DNA from: Saccopteryx bilineata
Taxonomy: Eukaryota; Chordata; Mammalia; Chiroptera; Emballonuridae
Reading direction: 5' to 3'
DNA: 64,000 nucleotides
NCBI RefSeq assembly: GCF_036850765.1
Contig: NC_089494.1
Span: 55,941,809-56,005,808 of the forward strand
The notes below the pieces were generated by a model. That model was not told where the DNA came from. It worked only from the letters and a program-made list of their open reading frames with translations, and made no database searches. Within the stretch, counting starts at the first letter, position 1; every line of letters starts with the position of its first letter. Shown here piece after piece: positions 47,010 through 58,275 of this stretch. A program made the position numbers and the translations under genes.

Positions 47010-50000
47010 CGCACCTACCTATGGAATAATGCAGTTCCTGGCTTTTTCTGATTTACTTATTTCACTTCGTATAATGTTATCAAGATCCCATCATTTTGCT
47101 GTAAATGATCCGATGTCATCATTTCTTATGGCTGAGTAGTATTCCATAGTGTATATGTGCCACATCTTTATCCAGTCATCTATTGAAGGGCTTTTTGGTT
47201 GTTTCCATGTCCTGGCCACTGTGAACAATGCTGCAATGAACATGGGGCTGCATGTGTCTTTATGTATCAATGTTTCTGAGTTCTGGGGGTATATACCCAG
47301 TAGAGGGATTGCTGGGTCATAAGGTAGTTCTATTTTCAGTTTTTTGAGGAACCACCATACTTTCCTCCATAATGGTTGTACTACTTTACATTCCCACCAA
47401 CAGTGAATGAGGGTTCCTTTTTCTCCACAGCCTCTGCAACATTTGCTATTACTTGTCTTGTTAATAAAGCTAATCTAACAGGTGTGAGGTGGTATCTCAT
47501 TGCAGTTTTGATTTGCATTTCTCTAATAACTAAAGAAGATGAGCATCTTTTCATATATCTGTTGGCCATTTGTATTTCTTCCTGGGAGAAGTGTCTGTTC
47601 ATGTCCTCTTCCCATTTTTTTATTGGATTGTTTGTTAGTTTGTTGTTGAGTTTTATGAGTTCTTTGTATATTATGGATATTAGGCCCTTATCTGAGCTGT
47701 TGTTTGAAAATACCATTTCCCATTTAGTTGGCTGTCTGTTTATTTTGTTATCAGTTTCTCTTGCTGAGCAAAAACTTCTTAGTCTGATGTAGTCCCATTC
47801 ATTAATTTTTGCCATTACTTCTCTTGCCTTTGGAATCAAATTCATAAAATGCTCTTTAAAACCCAGGTCCATGAGTATAGTACCTATGTCTTCTTCTATG
47901 CACTTAATTGTTTCAGGTCTTATGTTTAGATCTTTGATCCATTTTGAGTTAATTTTAGTACAGGGGGACAAACTGTAGTCTAGTTTCATTCTTTTGCATG
48001 TGGCTTTCCAGTTTTCCCAGCACCATTTATTGAAGAGGCTTTCTTTTCTCCATTGTGTGTTGTTGGCCCCTTTATCAAAAATTATTTGACTATATATGTG
48101 TGGTTTTGTTTCTGGGGTTTTCTATTCTGTTCCATTGGTCTGAGTGTCTATTTTTCTGCCAATACCATGCTGTTTTGATTGTCGTGGCCCTATAATATAG
48201 TTTGAAGTCAGGTATTGTAATGCCCCCAGCTTCATTATTTTCTTGAGGATTGCTTTGACTCTTTGGGGTTTTCTATAGTTCCATATAAATCTGATGATTT
48301 TTTGCTCCATTTCTTTAAAATTGTCATTGGAATTTTGAAGGGAATTGCATTAAATTTGTATATTGCTTTGGGTAATATGGCCATCTTGATTATATTTATT
48401 CTTCCTAACCAAGAACAAGGAATATTCTTCCATCTCATTGTATCTTTTTCGATTTCCCTTAACAATGGTAGTGTTCATTATATAAGTCCTTTACATTCTT
48501 TGTTATGTTTATTGCTGGATTTTTTTTTTTTTTTTTTTTGCAATGGTGAAGGGGATTATGCTTTTGAGTTCGTTCTCAAATGTTTCATTGTTGGCATATA
48601 AAAAGGCTATTGACTTCTGTATGTCAATTTTGTATCCTGCTACCTTACTGTATTGGCTTATTGTTTCTAGTAGTCTTTTTGTGGATTCTTTGGGGTTTTC
48701 GATGTATAGGATCATATCATCTGCAAAAGGTGATACCTTTACCTCTTCTTTTCCGATATGGATGCCTTTTATTTCTTTGTCTTGTCTGATTGCTCTAGCT
48801 AGAACCTCTAGTACCACATTAAATAAGAGTGGAGAGAGTGGACAACCCTGTCTTGTTCCTGATTTAAGGGGGAAAGCCTTCAGTTTTGTGCCATTTAATA
48901 TGATGTTAGCTGATGGTTTATCATATATGGCCTTTATCATGTTGAGATATTTTCTTTCTATAACCATTTTGTTGAGAGTCTTAAACATAAAATTGTGTTG
49001 TATTTTATCAAAAGCCTTTTCTGCATCTATTGATAAGATCATGTGGTTTTTGTTCTTTGTTTTGTTGATATGGTGTATTACGTTAACCGTTTTGCGTATG
49101 TTGACCCATCCTTGAGATTCTGGGATGAATCCCACTTGATCATGATGTATTATTTTTTTAATATGTTGTTGTATTTGATTTGCTAGTATTTTGTTTAGTA
49201 TTTTAGCATCTGTATTCATTAGAGATATTGGTCTGTAGTTTTCTTTTTTTGTGCCATCCTTGCCTGGTTTTGGTATGAAGGACATGTTGGCCTCATAAAA
49301 TGTGTTTGGAAGTATTGCTTCTTCTTCAATTTTTGGAAGACTTTCAGTAGAATAGGAACCAAGTCTTTGAATGTTTGATAAAATTCGCTAGTATAGCCTT
49401 CTGGGCCTGGACTTTTATTTTTGGAGAGGTTTTTAATGTTTTTTTCTATTTCTTTTCTACTAATAGGTCTGTTTAGGCTTTCTGCTTCTTCTTGACTCAG
49501 TCTAGGAAGGTTGTATTGTTCTAGGAATTTATCCATTTCTTCTAGGTTGTTGAATTTAGTGGCATAAAGTTTTTCATAGTATTCTACAATAATTCTTTGT
49601 ATATCTACGGTGTCCGTGGTGATTTCTCCTCTTTCATTTTGGATTTTGTTTATATGAGTTCTTTCTCTTTTTTCCTTGGTAAGTCTTACCAAGGGTTTGT
49701 AAATTTTGTTGATCTTTTCAAAGAACCAGCTCCTTGTTCTATTAATTTTTTCTATAGTTTTTCTGTTCTCTATTTCATTTATTTCTGCCCTGATTTTTAT
49801 TATCTCCTTTCTTCAGCTGGTTTTGGGTTGTCTTTGTTCTTCTTTTTCTAGTTCCTTAAGGTGTGAAGTTAAGTGGTTCACTTGGGCTCTCTCTTGTTTG
49901 TTCATATATGCCTGAAGTGATAAGAACTTCCCTCTTTTCAGTGCTTTTGCTGCATCTCATAGATTCTGATATGTTGTATTGTCATTTTCATTTGTCTGTA

Positions 50001-50815
50001 TATATCTTTTTATCTCTGCACTTATTTCTTTTTTGACCCATTCATTTTTTAAAAGTATGTTGTTTAGTTTCCACATTTTTGTGGGGTTTTTTTCTCTTTT
50101 TTGCAGTTGAATTCTAGTTTCAAGGCTTTATGATCAGAAAATATGCTTGGTACAACTTTGATTTTTCTGAATTTGCTGATGTTTTTGTGGCCCAACATAT
50201 GGTCAATTCTTGAGAATGATCCATGTACACTGGAGAAAAATGTATACTCAGTCACTTTGGGATGAAATGTCCTGTAGATGTCTATCATATCCAGGTGCTC
50301 TAGTGTTTTGTTAAAGGCCACTATATCTTTGTTGATTCTCTGTTTGGATGACCGATCTAGAGCCGTCAGCGGTGTATTGAGGTCTCCAAGTATGATTGTA
50401 TTTTTGTCAGTTTTTGTTTTAAGGTCAATAAGTAGCTGTCTTATATATTTTGGTGCTCCTTGGTTTGGTGCATATATATTAAGAATTGTTATGTCTTCTT
50501 GATTCAGTGTCCCCTTAGTCATTATGAAATGGCCATTTTTGTCTCTGAGTACTTTTGCTGTCTTGTAGTCAGCATTATCAGATATGAGTATTGGTACGCC
50601 TGCTTTTTTTTGGATGTTATTTGCTTGGAGTATTGTTTTCCAGCCTTTCACTTTGAATTTGTTTTTATCCTTGTTACTTAGATGAGTTTCTTGTAGGCAG
50701 CATACAGTTGGATTTTCTTTTTTAATCCATTCTGCTACTCTGTGCCTTTTTATTGGTGAGTTTAATCCGTTTACACTTAGTGTAATTATTGACACTTGTG
50801 AGTTCCCATTGCCAT
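47010..50815 (-). pseudogene. LINE-1 ORF2, heavily disrupted
   Basis: The endonuclease part is open from 50795 to 50064 (QETHL, LGDLNTPL and SDHKAL all present), but one base is lost near the start codon at 50815, so MAMG runs out of frame. The endonuclease frame ends CGN-stop at 50064. The RT continues in another frame with TGA codons in place of Trp (at about 49960) and Arg (at about 49815). FADD is present in the segment 48509-49285. A run of 20 T (= A on the coding strand) at 48520-48539 is an expanded A tract in the RT region. The C-terminal part is open at 47381-47989. Confidence 0.92.
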
Positions 50816-51195
50816 TTTATAGATTGCTTTCTGTTAGTTTTGTGTCTTGTTTGATCTTTCTCTTTCGTTTTTCTATCTTTTGTTTTTATTTGGTTGTATT
50901 CCATACATCTTTCCACTGTTGCTATCTTTTTTAAATCATGTGCTTTTGTGGTGGTTTTTTCAATGGTGGTTACCTTTAAGTAATGAAAACGGTTCCTACC
51001 CTGTTCATTGTAGTGCACTATTTTGTGAGTACTTTTGCACTCCATCGTCCTTTGCTGTTAATCTCCATCCTCTCCCCCCCTTTCTTTTTGTTGTTGTCAC
51101 AGTTTAAATTTGGTTTTATCGTGTTTGTCTTGGAGCTTTTACTTGTGGCTTTGGTTTTTTTTTTTTGTTCTTTGTATCTGATTGGAGAACCCCCT

Positions 51196-51480
51196 TTAGT
51201 AATTCCTGGAGTGGGGGTTTTCTGATGATAAATTCTCTCTTATATATTTTTTATCTAAATTCCCTCTTATATATTTTGGTGCTCCTTGGTTACAGATCTT
51301 TTCTGTATCTGTGAATGTTTTTATTTCTCCTTCATATTTGAAGGATAACTTTGATGGGTATAGTATTCGTGGCTGAAAGTTCCTCTCTTTCAGGACTTTA
51401 AATATTGGGGTCCACTCTCTTCTAGCTTGTAGAGTTTCTGTTGAGAAAACTGATGAAAATCTAATGGGCCTTAAAGTTTG
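51196..51480 (-). pseudogene. LINE-1 ORF1 remnant, N-terminal two-thirds missing
   Basis: Only the C-terminal part (FSTETLQARREWTPIFKVLK, NFQPRILYPSKLSFKYEG) is left. The coiled coil and RRM-like parts are deleted, and the frame upstream enters 5'UTR text. About 60 bases are inserted after 'TDTEK', including 27 bases identical to an ORF2 endonuclease stretch. Confidence 0.9.
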
Positions 51481-52262
51481 AGTCCCAGATAAGATAATTT
51501 GTTTGTTATTCAGGTTTGAATGAGAGGAGACGTAAAGGAGAAAGGACAAAACTAATAAAGAGGGAGAAAAGAAAGAGAGAGAGAGAAAAAAAGAGGGAAC
51601 CACTAAAAGAAGAAAAAAGAGGAGAGAGAGAGAGAGAGAGAGAGTTAAAGGTTTTGGAGTGCAACCCTCATAGAGAGAAAGGAAGAGGAAAGAAAAGATA
51701 ATGGGAGATGTAACACTTATGGGTAGTGTAGTTCAAGGTGAGGAGAGAGTAAGACCGGCAGAGAGTTAAATGACCAAATTGGAGAAGGGAAAAAAAAAAT
51801 CAAGAATGAAGATAAGAGAAACAAAACATATATAATAAAATGGGATAGGTTATAAAGTCTGCAGATTATTCTTGATTTTGAGAGGTTATCTTCTTGCTTT
51901 TTCTTTTCTCTCCCTCTTCCTGGTCAGTGACTCTGTACCCCGGGTTCTGCCCCTTTGGCACGCTCAGGTAGCGGTTTGCAGTTGATAAGTCTCTATCACG
52001 ATGTCATGTATTGTGCTTCAGTCTCGTTGGCAGTCCAGGCTCATTAGCATTTATAGGCTCCAACAGTGAGAGAGTCCGTGTTCTTGGAGCCTCTCTCCTA
52101 GTCTTTCCTTCCTCAATTAGTATCCTTATAATCTGGCTATGGGGTTGCTGCTGCCTCTGCCTGGATAGTAAGAGGCTCAAAGTGCTGACAACTCCCCACT
52201 CTATTCCCACTCAGCACAGGGCTCTGGGTAAGGGCTCAGTCCGTCAGAGCTGCTAGCATAAT

Positions 52263-53098
52263 CAGGCAGGGCTTCTGCCCACTCAAAGACCTCTGGCTCT
52301 GGCACTCTGTCCGGTAACACGGGCGGGCGCCCACTACTGGGGCGCTTGGAGGAAACTCTCGTTCACTATCTGTGCACAGACCAGGATATTAGGCCAGCAG
52401 TCTCACACTCTGAGTGAAACCCCTGCCCGCATGGAAAAGTTCCAGCGTTGTAATTGGCTCTCGCTCCCTCCCTGTGCGTGAATTTTTCAGGGTGCTGGGG
52501 TGGCCTGGAGATTCCACTTTTGGTCCACACAAAGGCCCCTGACTCTGCCCCTCTGTGGGATAGCACAGGCACCCACTGCCGAGGCACTTGGAGGAATCTC
52601 TCACTCACTATCTGCGTGCGGAGACCAGGATATCAGGCTGGCCACCTCACACACTGAGTGAAACCCCCGCCCGCACGGAAAAGTTCCAGCGTTGGAATTG
52701 GCTTCCCGTGCGCAGCTTTTTCAGGGCGCTGGGGCGGCCCAAGATTCCACTTTTGGCCCACACAGAGGCCTCTGACTCTGCCCCTCTGTGGCATAACACA
52801 GGCGCCCACTCCTGAGGTGCTCGGAGGAATCTCTTGCCCACTCTCCGTGTGCGCAGACCAGGATATCAGGCCAGCAGTCTCACCCTCTGATTGAAACCCC
52901 TGCCCGCACAGAAAAGTTCCAGTGTTGGAATTGGCTCTCGCTCCCTCCCTGTGCGTGGCTTTTTCATGGCGCTGGGGTGGCCCGAGATTCTGCTTTTGGC
53001 CCACACAAAGGCTCCTGACTCTGCCTCTCTGTGGGGTAACACGAGCGCCCACTGCTGAGGCACTCGGAGGAATTTCTCGCCCACTATTTGCACACGCC
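52263..53098 (-). repeat. Tandem 5'UTR monomers of the antisense L1
   Basis: Three similar units begin with GACCAGGATAT at 52379, 52623 and 52856 (lengths 244, 233 and 243), with a partial unit before and a new half-unit at 53099. Each holds 'gaaacccctgcccgca', 'aaaagttccag(c/t)gttg', 'ctgactctgcc' and 'cactcggagg'. They are GC-rich and probably carry the L1 promoter, like the monomers of mouse L1. Confidence 0.88.
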
Positions 53099-53784
53099 GA
53101 CCAGGAGATCGGGGGAAATGGCTGCCCCACTTGTCTTTCTTTGTCTGGGTTTCGTGCGAGTGTTACCTTGTGTTGACTGGGTTGCCACAGGCACAGTTTT
53201 TCCTCAGCTTGGATCTCCGTGCCACAGCCTGGTTCGGCCGTTTGTGCCGCGGCCTGGATCTATTCACCCCCTTTGCCCACCTGAGTTTCTATACTCTCAG
53301 TTCCCAGTGAAAGCAGCCCTGTTTAGGTTAGGGAGGAAGGCAGAGCATTTCTTACTCCCTATTTCCTTTGGGGTTTGATTATATATTTAGCCAATTTTTG
53401 GCTCGACCATACCTTCGGGTGTTTTTTGAAACATCTGGAGGCTCCAAGGATAGGTTTTTCTATTTCTTGTTGAAGATCTTGTTGAGTTTTGGGGGAGATT
53501 TATTGGTATCGCTTCCTACCACGCCATTACTCTGACATCATCTCTCGATAAATCTTTATAAAACAACTTACTATAGTTAAATCTATCTTTTTATTTATAC
53601 TTTGGTTGCTCTGCTACCGCCCACCATGAAAACTGGAATGCCCACTAGTGGGCAGTAGGGACCAGGTTGACTTCCACTGTCTTAGAAAATATGTATATAT
53701 AAGAACATAAGTAATTCTGAGACTCTAAACCTCACCCTATTCTCATTCTTCCGCACAGAAAACCATAATGTGAATATGATAATA

Positions 53785-54029
53785 CTGTGTTTTCCCATGA
53801 ATAAAACACACCCTTTCTCAAAAAATTTGGGGCCTAAAACTGGGTGCATCTTATACAGTGGTTGTAGATTTTTTTTACTTGCATTTCCCACGTGAGGAGT
53901 TGTATGAATTTTATGATGAATATAACTTGAGTTTAATAACTCTGTAATACTTTTTTTTCCTCAAATTTCTGGCCCCCAAATTAAGGTGCATCTTATACAT
54001 GGGAGCGTCATAGACATGGAGAAATACAG
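53785..54029. mobile_element. Tc1/mariner (pogo-like) MITE
   Basis: Ends CTGTGTTTTCCCATGAATAA and, as reverse complement, CTGTATTTCTCCATGTCTAT, with 'gtgcatcttataca' near both. TA flanks at 53783-53784 and 54030-54031. 245 bp, no frame. Confidence 0.85.
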
Positions 54030-54191
54030 TAATTGTTGGTCAGTTTATAATCTTAACGGATTAGAAAGTGTACTCTTCCATTATTTTGTCCCCAGTGCAG
54101 ACTGAAGAACTTCAACCTACCTTCTTTTTAGAAAAAAGGCTGGATAGGGAATGTTAATTTAGTGTTGAATTCAAGTTAACATGGCTTCTTT

Positions 54192-54504
54192 TTTTTTTTT
54201 TTACAGAGAGGGATAGATAGGGACAGATAGACAGGAACGGAGAGAGATGAGAAGCATCAATCATCAGTTTTTCGTTGCGACACGTTAGTTGTTCATTGAT
54301 TGCTTTCTCTTATGTGCCTTGACCGTGGGGCTACAGCAGAATGAGTAACCCCTTGCTCAAGCCAGCACCCTTGGGTCCAAGCTGGTGAGCCTTGCTCAAA
54401 CCGGATGAGCCCACGCTCAAGCTGGCGACCTTGGGGTCTTGAACCTGGGTCCTCTGCATCTCAGTCTGACACTCTATCCACTGCGCCACTGCATGGTCAG
54501 GCAT
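54192..54504 (-). mobile_element. tRNA-derived SINE, family D
   Basis: Minus strand starts GCCTGACCATGCAGTGGCGC, B-box region GGTTCAAGACC, the 'aagccagc' repeats and CT tail. Lies 57 bases from a family D copy in the opposite orientation. Confidence 0.92.
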
Positions 54505-54561
54505 CATGGGCTCTTACTATATAAAAAATCCCATTTTAGTGTAGGGAAAATTGTTCAATTC

Positions 54562-54788
54562 AGACGACGTGGTGGCGCAGTGGATAGAGCATCGGACTGG
54601 GATACTGAGGACCCAGGTTCGAGACCTCGAGGTCGCCAGCTTGAACACCGGCTCATTTAGTTCGAGCAAAAGCTCACCAGCTTGGACCCAAGGTCGCTGG
54701 CTCGAGCAAGGGGTTACTTGGTCTGCTGAAGGCCCACGGTCAAGGCACATATGAGAAAGCAATCAATGAACAACTAAGGTCTTGCAAC
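54562..54788 (+). mobile_element. tRNA-derived SINE, family D, 3' shortened
   Basis: AGACGACGTGGTGGCGCAGT head, GGTTCGAGACC B box, ends at 'caactaaggtcttgc'. The 14-bp duplication AAATTGTTCAATTC is exact at 54548-54561 and 54789-54802. The CT tail is absent. Confidence 0.92.
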
Positions 54789-54850
54789 AAATTGTTCAAT
54801 TCTGGGTCCACACATTATATTTGTTAAGTTTACTCTCTTTTATTCTATAA

Positions 54851-55405
54851 CAGGGTTTGGGAACCTATAGCTCGCGAGCCAGATGTGGCTCTTTTTTTTT
54901 TTTTTTTTTAAACCTGTTTCTTTTTTTTTTTTTCTTTTGTTCTTTATTCATTTTTAGAGAGGAGAGAGAGAGGGAGAGAGAAAGAGAGAGAGAAGGGGGG
55001 AGGAGCTGGAAGCATCAACTCCCATATGTGCCTTGACCAGGCAAGCCCAGGGTTTTGAACCGGCGACCTCAGGATTTCCAGGTCGACGCGTTATCCACTG
55101 CACCACCACAGGTCAGGCCCAGATGTGGCTCTTTTGATGGCTGCATCTGGCTCACAGACAAATCTTTAATAAAAAAAAACATTAAAAATATAAAACATTC
55201 TCATGTATTACAGTCCATTCATTTCCTACCGCTCATGTTCATGGTTGCGGGTGGCTGGAGCCAATCAGTCACAGCTGTCCTCCAGGACACCAAATTTTTA
55301 TTGGATAATGCATAACATACACGGGTCATTGTATGGCTCTCACAGAATTACATTTTAAAATATGTGGTGTTCATGGCTCTCTCAGCAAAAAAGGTTCCCG
55401 ACCCG
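54851..55405. mobile_element. Non-autonomous hAT transposon, holding a SINE
   Basis: Left CAGGGTTTGGGAACC, right GGTTCCCGACCCG. The 8-bp duplication TTCTATAA is exact at 54843-54850 and 55406-55413. Same family as 15158-15477, in opposite orientation. A SINE lies at 54896-55119. Confidence 0.93.
54896..55119 (-). mobile_element. tRNA-derived SINE, family C, nested in hAT
   Basis: Minus strand: GGCCTGACCTGTGGTGGTGC head, GGTTCAAAACC B box. The 16-bp duplication CAGATGTGGCTCTTTT is exact at 54880-54895 and 55120-55135. Confidence 0.95.
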
Positions 55406-56010
55406 TTCTATAACAACTACCCTGTCTTTTTTTTGTTGTTGTCTCCCAGGTTGTTGAATTGTTGGAGAAACTGGTTCATTTGTTTTGTGTGTTAAAGCCC
55501 ACCAATAAAAACTCACCAGTAAGATACCCTAATTAGTAGTCAAAGTTAAATGATTAATTTGCTGCAGCAAGGGAGAAAGTGTACTATAGGGAATCATGTG
55601 GTGCCTCAAAACTGATTGGTGGTTAAGAAAGGTACTGAAAGAGTTTGTGAGACTGGAAGTAGTCTTTCAGTTGGTCTCGATAGGAATTGGGCAAGATACA
55701 TAAACCAGAGAATTGCTGGAACAGTAAATGGTTCTTTCTTTAGAATACATACACTATAACTTGTGGAAACCTATGTATTTACGATAAAAGAAAAAGTAGT
55801 CTTTTATATTTCTTGAGAAAGTTCCCATTTCTAGTGTTCTTCATTTCTTCCTGCAGATCTGAATTGCACCTGGTATTGTTTCTCTCCAGCCTGAGGAACT
55901 TCCTTTAGCATTTCTTACAGTGCAGGTCAGATGCTGATTTAGACTCCTATAGTTGATTTTGTTTGTTTAATCAGCAGATGTTATTTCATCTTCATTTTAA
56001 GATTATTTTT

Positions 56011-56194
56011 TCCTGATCTGTGGTGGCGCAGTGGATAGAGTGTTGACCTGGAACGCTGAGGTCGCTGGTTCGAAACCCTGCACTTGTCCAGTCAAGGCAC
56101 ATATGGGAGTTGATGCTTCCTGCTCCTTCTCTCTCTTTCTCTCTCTCTCTTTCTCTCTCTCTCTTCTCTAAAATAAATAAAATAAAAAAAATTA
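56011..56194 (+). mobile_element. tRNA-derived SINE, family C
   Basis: Head CCTGATCTGTGGTGGCGCAG, B box GGTTCGAAACC, CT block. Duplication AAGATTATTTTT at 55999-56010 and 56195-56206. Confidence 0.93.
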
Positions 56195-56650
56195 AAGATT
56201 ATTTTTGCTGTAATTCTAGGTTAATGGTGTTTTAGCTTTCAGTATTTTAAAGATTATTCTACTATCTTTTGGTCTCCTTAGTTCTAATGAGAAGTTAGCA
56301 GTAATTTCAGTTGTTTTTTACCTCTATGGAATGTGTTTTATTTTCTTACTGCTCTCAAGATTTTCTCTTTATCTTTGTTTTTTTTTTTGATGGTTTGACT
56401 GAGAGTCTCTGAGCTTCATGAATAAATTTATGCCTTCCACCAAGCTTGAGGTAATTTTGGTTGTTAATTTAAAAACATTTTTTGTATCTCATTTTTTCTT
56501 TTTTCTTGGACTTGAATTATGCCTGTTAGATCTTTTGATATTGTTCTACATGTCCATGATACTGTTCATTAACATTTTTGGTTATTCTGTTATCTAATAA
56601 TTTCTATTGCTTTTACTTCAAGTTCACTGACTTCCCTTTATCTCCATTGT

Positions 56651-57004
56651 TTTTTTTAAAAAAATATTTTTATTAAGTGAGAGGACGGGAGGCAGACAGA
56701 CAGACTCCTGTATGCTCCTAGACTGAGATCCACCTAGCAAGCCCCCTTTTGGGGAATGCTCTGCCCACCTGAGATTGTTGCTGCTCAGCAACCAAGCTAT
56801 TTTTAGCACCTTAGGTGGAGGCCAGAGAGCCATCCTCAGTGTCCAGGGCCACCATGCTCCAACCAAGCCATGGCTGCTGGAGGAGAAGGGAGAGGGGGAA
56901 AGTGGAGAAACAGGTGGTCACTTCTTTTGTGTGCCCTGACCAGGAATCAAACCCAGGACACCCACACACCAGGCTGACACTGCCACTGAGCCAACTGGCC
57001 AGTG
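56651..57004 (-). mobile_element. tRNA-derived SINE, family B
   Basis: Minus strand head GCACTGGCCAGTTGGCTCAG, body with 'ctgagcagcaacaatctcag', tail of A and T. Flanks CCCTTTATCTCCATTGT and CCCTTTATCTCTATTGT (16 of 17) at 56634-56650 and 57005-57021. Confidence 0.92.
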
Positions 57005-57903
57005 CCCTTTATCTCTATTGTGCTGTTAACTCAATCCAGGAAATTTTTCACTTAATACATTTTTTAGTTCTAGACTTTCATTTTGGCTCCCTTATATTGT
57101 TTGTATTATTATTTAGGGTGGGGGGGCTGCTGAAATGTTTTATATTTTTACTGCAAGCATTTTTCCTTGGTATTTTTGAATATGTGTTAAAATTTTTTTG
57201 TGCTAATTCTAACATCTGGGTCATTTCAGTGTTGGTGACTTTGTCTTTTATAGTAAGATTAGGACACAGTTTTCTAATAAGTTGAAGGATATTTCAGTTA
57301 CTGTTATATGAAGGCTATATTCTATTACATGTTGATGACTAGGTTTATTCTGAATGAAATACTTGTTTCTTATAAATGTGAAGCCTGTGCCTTTGATAGA
57401 CAGCTTTAGTGCTTCATTATGCTATAGCTCCTTGTATTTCCAGAGAGTGTATTTATCTCTGCTCATCATCTAAGAACATTAGATATTTTCTTCTTACTTA
57501 TATAGAAACATTGGATATTTTATTTATACAGACTTTCTCTTATAATTATCTCCTTTGTTCACCTGTTTGTTTTTTTTATGTCACAGTACTGTTTTATGAT
57601 GTAGATATAGGTCTCCCTCACTGAGAACAAGTTAATAAAGTTTTCTTACATCAGTTATTAACTTTTGTTCCTCTCAGTCATTAGAATAAAATACTTTATT
57701 GTGCTTAACATGCCCTTTTTATTATTTGTTCTCTTGTTTATAATATTTTCTATGAACATTGTTCATAAGAATGTTTTTCATACATTGTTATGTGGAACTA
57801 TTTAAATTTTTTTTAGATTTTTAAAAAAAATTATTATATCTGTGCATACTAAGAAAAATAAGGTGGTCAAAGTTAACAAAGCCTTCTTTGGTATGTTTTA
57901 TAG

Positions 57904-58038
57904 GTGACCCTTGCAGACAGAAAAAGTAAACTGTCAAAGAATTCATGCCATTTGGTTCTTATTTGGACCAGCTTAAGGAGTCTGATTTATAGGATCAACT
58001 GGCAACAGAAAATGAAAAGTAGTGTGGCCCAGATAAAA
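57904..58038 (+). CDS. CWC22: CWC22 exon 2: end of 5'UTR and first nine codons
   Basis: Acceptor TTTTATAG|GTGACC and donor AAA|GTAAGT bound a 135-base exon. The coding start is ATG at 58012-58014, giving MKSSVAQIK up to 58038, phase 0. This is the N terminus of human CWC22 as I recall it. CWC22 is a nuclear spliceosomal protein that binds EIF4A3 and brings it to the spliceosome for exon-junction-complex assembly. The part before 58012 is 5'UTR; it is open in frame but holds no in-frame Met. A second possible acceptor (TTGCAG at 57911-57916) would shorten the UTR by 13 bases. An upstream ATG at 57945 opens a 15-codon frame ending at 57992. Confidence 0.88.
57945..57992 (+). other. Upstream open reading frame in CWC22 5'UTR
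   Basis: ATG at 57945 (context TTCATGC, weak) gives MPFGSYLDQLKESDL and a TAG at 57990-57992, 19 bases before the CWC22 start codon. With the exon 1 frame at 39157 this makes two short upstream frames. It might lower translation of the main frame; it could equally be inert. Confidence 0.5.
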
Positions 58039-58240
58039 GTAAGTGTTTGAAACTTAAAATAAAAAAGGAAACTTGTCATTTACCTATCCTTTAAACAAAA
58101 ATGCATTTATATAATTGGGATCTTAGAACCAGCCAGTAGGGTGACATCATACACACATCTGAATTACACAGCTTCAAATGCAGGTACTAGATCAGATGGG
58201 AGTAATAATATTCAAAAGGACAGTTGAGAGAACATACAGG

Positions 58241-58275
58241 ATGTGTGTGTGCGTGTGTGTGTGTGTGTGTGTGTA
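58241..58275. repeat. (TG)n microsatellite
   Basis: About 17 TG units with one GC interruption. Confidence 0.95.

Larger units (their letters stand above)
46755..53546 (-). mobile_element. Full-length antisense LINE-1 with monomeric 5'UTR
   Basis: It runs from the poly(T) (= A tail) at 46755 to the 5' end near 53546, flanked by GATAAAT on both sides (46748-46754 and 53547-53553). From its 5' end: promoter part to 53099, three full tandem monomers, a T/C-rich stretch, an ORF1 remnant, ORF2 with many breaks, and a C-rich (G-rich on minus) 3'UTR. 6.8 kb. It lies antisense in CWC22 intron 1. It cannot encode working proteins. Confidence 0.92.
46534..53679. mobile_element. hAT transposon (CAGGGGTAGTCAACC ends) hosting an L1
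   Basis: Left CAGGGGTAGTCAACC and right GGTTGACTTCCACTG are the ends of the family seen at 31005-31362, in inverse orientation. The inner text on both sides of the L1 (46549-46747 and 53554-53664) matches that copy and joins at 'gataaatctttataaaac'. The 8-bp flanks do not match here. Confidence 0.88.
39180..57903 (+). other. CWC22: CWC22 intron 1
   Basis: 18.7 kb from donor GTAATT to acceptor TTTTATAG. It is filled largely by repeats, above all the 6.8-kb antisense L1. Stretches 39630-40080, 41470-43250, 43700-44020, 44280-45800, 55420-55990, 56210-56640 and 57030-57880 hold nothing that I recognise. Confidence 0.7.

Noticed and set aside
47376..47792. 138-codon + strand frame and other + frames over the antisense L1
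   Set aside because: They are the opposite strand of L1 ORF2.
52004..53378. Several short frames in the 52-53.4 kb region, repeated in parallel
   Set aside because: They are translations of L1 5'UTR monomers, not genes.
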